A DNA stretch of 64,000 bases from the NCBI RefSeq assembly GCF_001544755.2, contig NZ_FCOF02000002.1, positions 1-64,000 of the forward strand. Direction: 5' to 3'. Origin of the DNA: Caballeronia catudaia. GTDB lineage: Bacteria > Pseudomonadota > Gammaproteobacteria > Burkholderiales > Burkholderiaceae. The first letter of the stretch is position 1; each line of letters opens with the position of its first letter. The notes beneath the pieces are model-generated. The model was not told where the DNA came from. It ran no database searches and saw nothing but the letters and a program-made list of their open reading frames with translations. A program made the position numbers and the translations under genes. Below, piece after piece: positions 59,660 through 64,000 of the stretch.

Positions 59660-60537
59660 TGAACAATCAACGCGCCACGTTGTTGATCGACAGCCGATGC
59701 ACGCTCGGCGAAGGCGCGACGTGGTGCGCCGCGAGCGGTCAACTCTGGTGGACCGATATCGAGGGCGAGAAACTGTGGCGCCACGATCCGCGCGACGGCT
59801 CGACCGAATCATTCGCGATGCCCGAGCGCCTCGCGTGCTTCACGCCGTGCGCCGATGCGCGCTTCCTGCTGCTCGGGCTCGCGTCGCGGCTCGCATTCTA
59901 CGAAATCTCGACCGGCAAAAGCGACACCATCACGCAAGTCGAAGCCGAGCTGCCGACGCGCCTCAACGACGGCCGCTGCGACCGCGAAGGGCGTTTCGTG
60001 TTCGGCACCAAGCACGATGTGGACGACGCGCGAGCCATCGGCGGCTTCTATCGGCTGAATCACGATTTGTCGCTCGAACGGCTGCCGCTCGGCGACTGTG
60101 CGATTTCGAACAGCATCGGCTTCAGCCCGGACGGCAAGACGATGTACTACTGCGATTCACCGTCGCGCCAGATCCGCGTCTGTGACTATCCGACATTCGC
60201 GAACGACCGCGTGCTCGTCGAACTGACCGATGCGACGGGCGTGCCCGACGGTTCGATCGTCGATGCCGAAGGCGGCTTGTGGAACGCGCAGTGGGGCGGC
60301 GCGCGCGTGGTGCGCTATGGGCTCGACGGCCGCGAGACGGCGCGCATCGACATGCCGACCGCGCAGCCGAGCTGCGCCGCGTTCGGCGGGCCGGAGTTCG
60401 GCGCGCTGTACGTGACGAGCGCGTGCATCGGCCTCGACGATCACGCGTTGCAAAGCGATGCGCACGCGGGCGGCGTGTTCGTCGCGACGCCGGGCGCGCG
60501 TGGCATCGCGGAAGCCGTATTCGCCGGAAAAGCCTAA
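59659..60537 (+). CDS. SMP-30/gluconolactonase-family sugar lactonase
   Basis: A 292-residue six-bladed propeller of the SMP-30 family. Typical metal-site segments are CTLGEGATWC (Glu18), LPTRLNDGRCDREGRFVFGT and NSIGFSPDGKTMYYCDS. It hydrolyses an aldonolactone, matching L-arabinolactonase or galactonolactonase. GGAGGA precedes the ATG at 59659, which overlaps the previous stop by one base. Confidence 0.88.
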   Translation: MNNQRATLLIDSRCTLGEGATWCAASGQLWWTDIEGEKLWRHDPRDGSTESFAMPERLACFTPCADARFLLLGLASRLAFYEISTGKSDTITQVEAELPTRLNDGRCDREGRFVFGTKHDVDDARAIGGFYRLNHDLSLERLPLGDCAISNSIGFSPDGKTMYYCDSPSRQIRVCDYPTFANDRVLVELTDATGVPDGSIVDAEGGLWNAQWGGARVVRYGLDGRETARIDMPTAQPSCAAFGGPEFGALYVTSACIGLDDHALQSDAHAGGVFVATPGARGIAEAVFAGKA

Positions 60538-60620
60538 GAGCACCGAGGCGGCGCGCAACGACGCGCCGTCCGACACGTCCCGGCCGCGCCGGGGTTTCGC
60601 CTCTCGATGGAGCACGAGTC

Positions 60621-61709
60621 ATGACTGTTGCGCGCACAGAGCAAAGACCGAATCCTGCATCGACGACATCCACGGCCCAGGCAAACGCCCGCCGGTCGAG
60701 ACTGGCCGCCGCGGCCGAGCCGCCGATACGCCCCGGCCCGGGCACCGCGGCCGTCGCGATCGGCGGTTCGAATGCCGAAGGCTGCATCACGCTCGCCAAC
60801 GCGCATCTGCGGCTCGAACTCGCGCCGTCGCTCGGCGGCGGCATCACGCGTTTCGACTGGCGACATGAAGGCTCGCTGGTGCCGATCTTCCGCCCGTGCA
60901 TCGAGCCCGGCCCGGACACCGATCCGAATCAGCTCGCGTGCTATCCGCTCTTGCCGTATTCGAACCGCATCGGCAACGGGAATTTTCAGTTTTCGGGACG
61001 TTCGATCGACGTGCCGTGCAACCGCGCCGGCGAACCGCTGCCGCTGCACGGCGACGGCTGGCTCGGCGCGTGGGAAATCGAAGAGGAAACGGCAGGGCGC
61101 GCGCGGCTCACGCTCGATCGGAGCGACGGCAAGCCATATGCGTTTCGCGCCGCGCAGACCTACGCGCTCGACGACGCGACGCTCGTCGTAACCCTCGATG
61201 TCGAGAACACCGGCACCGACGCGCTGCCGTTCGGCCTCGGGCTGCATCCGTTCCTGATGCGCGAGGCGGACACGGAACTCTCGGCGGCGGCGGGCGGCGT
61301 GTGGCTCTGCGGCGACGACTGGCTGCCGGTGCGCCACGTGCCTACGCCGCCGGCGTGGCAGTTCGGCGTCGCATATCCGATGCCGTCCGGGATGGTGAAC
61401 AACGCGTTTACCGGCTGGAGCGGCCGCACGAGCGTGCTGTGGCCGAAGCGGCGCCTGTCGCTGACGATCGCCGCCGACACCGATTACTACGTGCTGTACG
61501 TGCCGCCGGGCGAGAGCTTCTTCTGCTTCGAGCCGGTCGATCATCCGATCAACGCGGTGAATCTGCCCGGCGGCGGCGAGGCGCATGGGATGACCGTGCT
61601 CGAGCCGGGAGAGCGCTTATCGCGTGGGTTTCGTTTTACGGTCGAGCGCATCGGGGAAGCGGCGCGGCGTGCAAGACCCAAGGCGCGGGCGAGAGCGGCG
61701 GCGCGCTGA
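60621..61709 (+). CDS. Aldose 1-epimerase (mutarotase)
   Basis: A 362-residue galactose-mutarotase-fold protein. An Ala/Arg-rich N-terminal stretch (about 1-48) precedes the catalytic domain with [23 protein letters not shown] (His) and [10 protein letters not shown] (His). It interconverts anomers of the sugar before oxidation, completing the sugar locus. The N-terminal extension is longer than usual and could reflect a later start, for example near [10 protein letters not shown]. The C-terminus is basic and low complexity. Confidence 0.85.
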   Translation: MTVARTEQRPNPASTTSTAQANARRSRLAAAAEPPIRPGPGTAAVAIGGSNAEGCITLANAHLRLELAPSLGGGITRFDWRHEGSLVPIFRPCIEPGPDTDPNQLACYPLLPYSNRIGNGNFQFSGRSIDVPCNRAGEPLPLHGDGWLGAWEIEEETAGRARLTLDRSDGKPYAFRAAQTYALDDATLVVTLDVENTGTDALPFGLGLHPFLMREADTELSAAAGGVWLCGDDWLPVRHVPTPPAWQFGVAYPMPSGMVNNAFTGWSGRTSVLWPKRRLSLTIAADTDYYVLYVPPGESFFCFEPVDHPINAVNLPGGGEAHGMTVLEPGERLSRGFRFTVERIGEAARRARPKARARAAAR

Positions 61710-61764
61710 CCGCGAGAGCCGCACGTTAAAATGCGTGGCATCGACGTTCAACGAAATCCCCGCC

Positions 61765-62580
61765 ATGTCCTTCATCGAATCCCTCAACGCCGCGTGGTCG
61801 CGGACTCAATCGCTTTTGTGCGTCGGCCTCGATCCCGAGCCGTCGAAATTTCCCGGCGCGCTCAATGGCCGCGCGGACGCGATTTTCGAGTTCTGCAAGA
61901 CCATCGCCGATGCAACCGCGCCGTATGCGTCGTCGTTCAAGCCGCAGATCGCGTACTTCGCGGCGCATCGCGCGGAAGATCAGCTCGAAGCGTTGATCGC
62001 GCATATCCACGAAAAGCATCCCGGCATTCCGGTGATTCTCGATGCCAAGCGCGGCGACATCGGCAGCACGGCGGAGCAATACGCGAAGGAAGCCTTCGAG
62101 CGCTACAAGGCCGACGCCGTGACGGTCAATCCGTACATGGGCTTCGATTCGATCGAGCCGTATCTCGCGCACGAAGGGCGTGGCGTGATCGTGCTGTGCC
62201 GCACGTCGAACGCGGGCGGCTCGGACCTGCAATTCCTGACGACGTCCGATGGCACGCCGCTGTATCAGGTCGTCGCGCGGCTCGCGGCGGAAAAGTGGAA
62301 CGCCAAGGGACAGCTCGGCCTCGTCGTCGGCGCGACGTTCCCGAAGGAAATCGAAACGGTTCGGGGGATCGTCGGCGAGATGCCGTTGCTCATTCCGGGC
62401 ATCGGCGCGCAGGGCGGCGATGTGAAAGCGACCGTGCGCGCGGGCCGCACGGCGAACGGCGCCGGCATGCTGATCAACTCATCGCGCGCGATCATTTACG
62501 CCGGCAAGGGTGACGACTACGCGCAAGCCGCGGCCGTTGCGGCGGAGAAGACGCGCGACGCGATCAATGAGTATCGGTGA
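61765..62580 (+). CDS. pyrF: Orotidine 5'-phosphate decarboxylase (type 2)
   Basis: A 271-residue PyrF making UMP. The catalytic motif [15 protein letters not shown] (about 90-104) contains the essential Lys and Asp. The length and [14 protein letters not shown] show the longer type-2 form. It lies downstream of the sugar locus, with a short gap and no obvious functional tie. Confidence 0.95.
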   Translation: MSFIESLNAAWSRTQSLLCVGLDPEPSKFPGALNGRADAIFEFCKTIADATAPYASSFKPQIAYFAAHRAEDQLEALIAHIHEKHPGIPVILDAKRGDIGSTAEQYAKEAFERYKADAVTVNPYMGFDSIEPYLAHEGRGVIVLCRTSNAGGSDLQFLTTSDGTPLYQVVARLAAEKWNAKGQLGLVVGATFPKEIETVRGIVGEMPLLIPGIGAQGGDVKATVRAGRTANGAGMLINSSRAIIYAGKGDDYAQAAAVAAEKTRDAINEYR

Positions 62581-62589
62581 GCGGGTAGA

Positions 62590-64000
62590 TCAATCGTCCG
62601 GAATCGGCGCGAACAACGCGTCGATGTCCTCGGCGGAGAACTTCGCGACCGCCTTCGCGTCTTCGGACAGAATGCCCGCCGCAAGCGCCGCCTTGCGCTC
62701 CTGCATGTCGAGAATCTTCTCCTCGATGCTGCCCGCCGCCACCAGCTTGTACACGAACACCGGCTTGTCCTGCCCGATGCGATGCGCCCGATCCGTCGCC
62801 TGATTTTCGGCAGCCGGGTTCCACCACGGATCGTAGTGAATCACGGTATCGGCGGCGGTCAGATTCAGGCCGACGCCGCCCGCTTTCAGGCTGATCAGGA
62901 AAACGGACGCCTCGCCTGCCTGAAAACGCTGCACCGGAGTTTTCCGGTCGGTCGTTTCGCCCGTCAGCGTGACATAGGCGATGCCCGCATCATCGAGCGT
63001 ACGGGCGATGATCGCGAGCATGCTCGCGAACTGCGAGAACACCAGCACGCGCCGCCCTTCTTCGATGAGATTCGGCAATAGCTCCAGCAGGAGCGCGAGC
63101 TTGGCCGAACCTTCCACTTTCTTCGCGCCCGTCAGCTTGACGAGCGACGGATCGCAGCACACCTGCCGAAGCTTCAATAGCGCATCGAGCATGACGATAT
63201 GGCTGCGCGCCAAACCCTGCTTCTCGATGGCGTCGCGCACCTTCTTCTGCATCGCGGCGCGCACGGTCTCGTAGAGATCGCGCTGCGCGCCTTCGAGTCC
63301 GACGCTGCGCACGATCGTGGTTTTCGGCGGCAATTCCTTCGCGACATCGTCTTTGCGGCGGCGGAGCATGAACGGGCGAATCCGGCGCGCGAGCAGATCG
63401 CGGCGCGTCATATCGTTCTGCTTTTCGACCGGTTTGCGCCAGCGCGCCGCGAACTCCTTCTGCGTGCCGAGAAAGCCGGGCAGCAGGAAATCGAACTGCG
63501 ACCAGAGCTCGCCGAGATGGTTCTCGAGCGGCGTGCCGGTGAGACACAGCCGATGCCGCGCCCGCAAGGTGCGGATGACGCCGGCCGCCTTGCTCGATGC
63601 GTTCTTCACGTACTGCGCTTCGTCGAGTATCAGCAGGTGATAGTCGTGCTGCGCGAGCGATTCGTGATCGCGCCAGATCAGCGGATAGGTGGTGATGATC
63701 AGCTCGTGCGCGGCGATATCGGCAAAGCGCTCGTGACGCTGCGGCCCGTGCAGATCGAGCACTTTCAGTTCCGGCGCGAAACGCCGCGCCTCGTCCTGCC
63801 AGTTGGTGACGAGCGTGGTGGGCACGACGATCAGCGCTGGCTGCGTGAGCCGGCCTGCTTCTTTCTCGACGAGGATATGCGCAAGCGTCTGCACGGTCTT
63901 GCCGAGACCCATGTCGTCGGCGAGCACGCCGGCGAGGTCATGTTCGCGCAGGAACTGCATCCAGTCGACGCCCTCTCGCTGATACTCGCGCAGCGTCGCG
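62590..64000 (-). CDS. SNF2-family helicase (C-terminal part; gene runs off the window)
   Basis: The C-terminal part (about 469 residues, M at 63960 onward, plus upstream codons to the edge) of a SWI2/SNF2 ATPase. [11 protein letters not shown] just upstream of that Met is a helicase Q-motif. Walker A GLGKT, the DEAQ box ([12 protein letters not shown]) and motif VI RAHRIGQ are present. The true start lies beyond base 64000. Such bacterial proteins are mostly uncharacterised helicases. Confidence 0.9.
   Translation of the reverse strand, partial: ATLREYQREGVDWMQFLREHDLAGVLADDMGLGKTVQTLAHILVEKEAGRLTQPALIVVPTTLVTNWQDEARRFAPELKVLDLHGPQRHERFADIAAHELIITTYPLIWRDHESLAQHDYHLLILDEAQYVKNASSKAAGVIRTLRARHRLCLTGTPLENHLGELWSQFDFLLPGFLGTQKEFAARWRKPVEKQNDMTRRDLLARRIRPFMLRRRKDDVAKELPPKTTIVRSVGLEGAQRDLYETVRAAMQKKVRDAIEKQGLARSHIVMLDALLKLRQVCCDPSLVKLTGAKKVEGSAKLALLLELLPNLIEEGRRVLVFSQFASMLAIIARTLDDAGIAYVTLTGETTDRKTPVQRFQAGEASVFLISLKAGGVGLNLTAADTVIHYDPWWNPAAENQATDRAHRIGQDKPVFVYKLVAAGSIEEKILDMQERKAALAAGILSEDAKAVAKFSAEDIDALFAPIPDD

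Overview
This is a high-GC, densely coding chromosomal window from a betaproteobacterium of the Burkholderiaceae, most likely Burkholderia sensu lato (Caballeronia or Paraburkholderia). That rests on the gene order (dciA|secA-argJ-mutT-yacG-zapD-coaE-pilDCB; ispB|rplU-rpmA-obgE-proB; accC-accB; the dgoK-dgoA-araFGH sugar locus), the lysine/alanine-repeat histone H1-like protein with its typical C-terminus, the hopanoid genes and long Pseudomonas-type NrdA/NrdB. The genes are mostly housekeeping. No transposase, integrase, phage gene or CRISPR array was seen.

Layout. 1-1.5 kb: hopanoid genes hpnJ (5' part only) and hpnI. 1.9-14.7 kb: dciA, secA, argJ, a DUF815 ATPase, mutT, yacG, zapD, coaE, a compact type IV pilus set (pilD, pilC, pilB) and a CNNM/CorC-type membrane protein. 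14.8-23.2 kb: tRNA-Pro(CGG), ispB, ribosomal proteins L21/L27 with a near-canonical promoter, obgE, proB, a CNP1-like lipoprotein, rppH, proS and a MarC-family protein. 23.3-27.3 kb: hpt, ffh, a CcsA/YpjD-like membrane protein, a PP0621-type protein and ampD. 27.4-35.2 kb: class Ia ribonucleotide reductase. nrdA has two well-matched NrdR boxes on its promoter and a long structured leader. It is separated from nrdB by a large palindromic repeat, an oppositely oriented MFS exporter and a DUF3820 gene. 35.6-43.1 kb: histone H1-like gene, SlyB-like lipoprotein, PfkB nucleoside kinase, tpx, zinc-ribbon/DUF3426 protein, prmA, accC and accB. 43.6-50.7 kb: a TlpA-like thioredoxin, an unrecognised protein, mpl, a YqiA-like esterase, an RNase II-family protein, aroE and mtgA. 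51.1-61.7 kb: a sugar locus with an IclR regulator, KDGal kinase and KDPGal aldolase, two SDR dehydrogenases, an AraFGH-type ABC importer, an SMP-30 lactonase and an aldose 1-epimerase, interrupted by a second copy of the palindromic repeat. 61.8-64 kb: pyrF and the C-terminal part of a SNF2-family helicase.

How the parts work together. The sugar locus encodes import, mutarotation, oxidation to a lactone, lactone opening, and the kinase and aldolase of the De Ley-Doudoroff route for galactose/arabinose-type sugars. The galactonate (or arabinonate) dehydratase is not here and must lie elsewhere.

The most distinctive non-coding features are: the two copies of a large dispersed inverted-repeat element (about 30970-31500 and 58235-58833) with conserved 51-bp arms; pairs of mutually exclusive hairpins ahead of both nrdA and nrdB; a perfect 20-bp palindrome followed by a GNRA-loop terminator after the histone-like gene; and an apparently empty aroQ position next to accB. 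I found no convincing new multi-gene system. The palindromic repeat and the nrd leader structures are the best candidates for undescribed biology.
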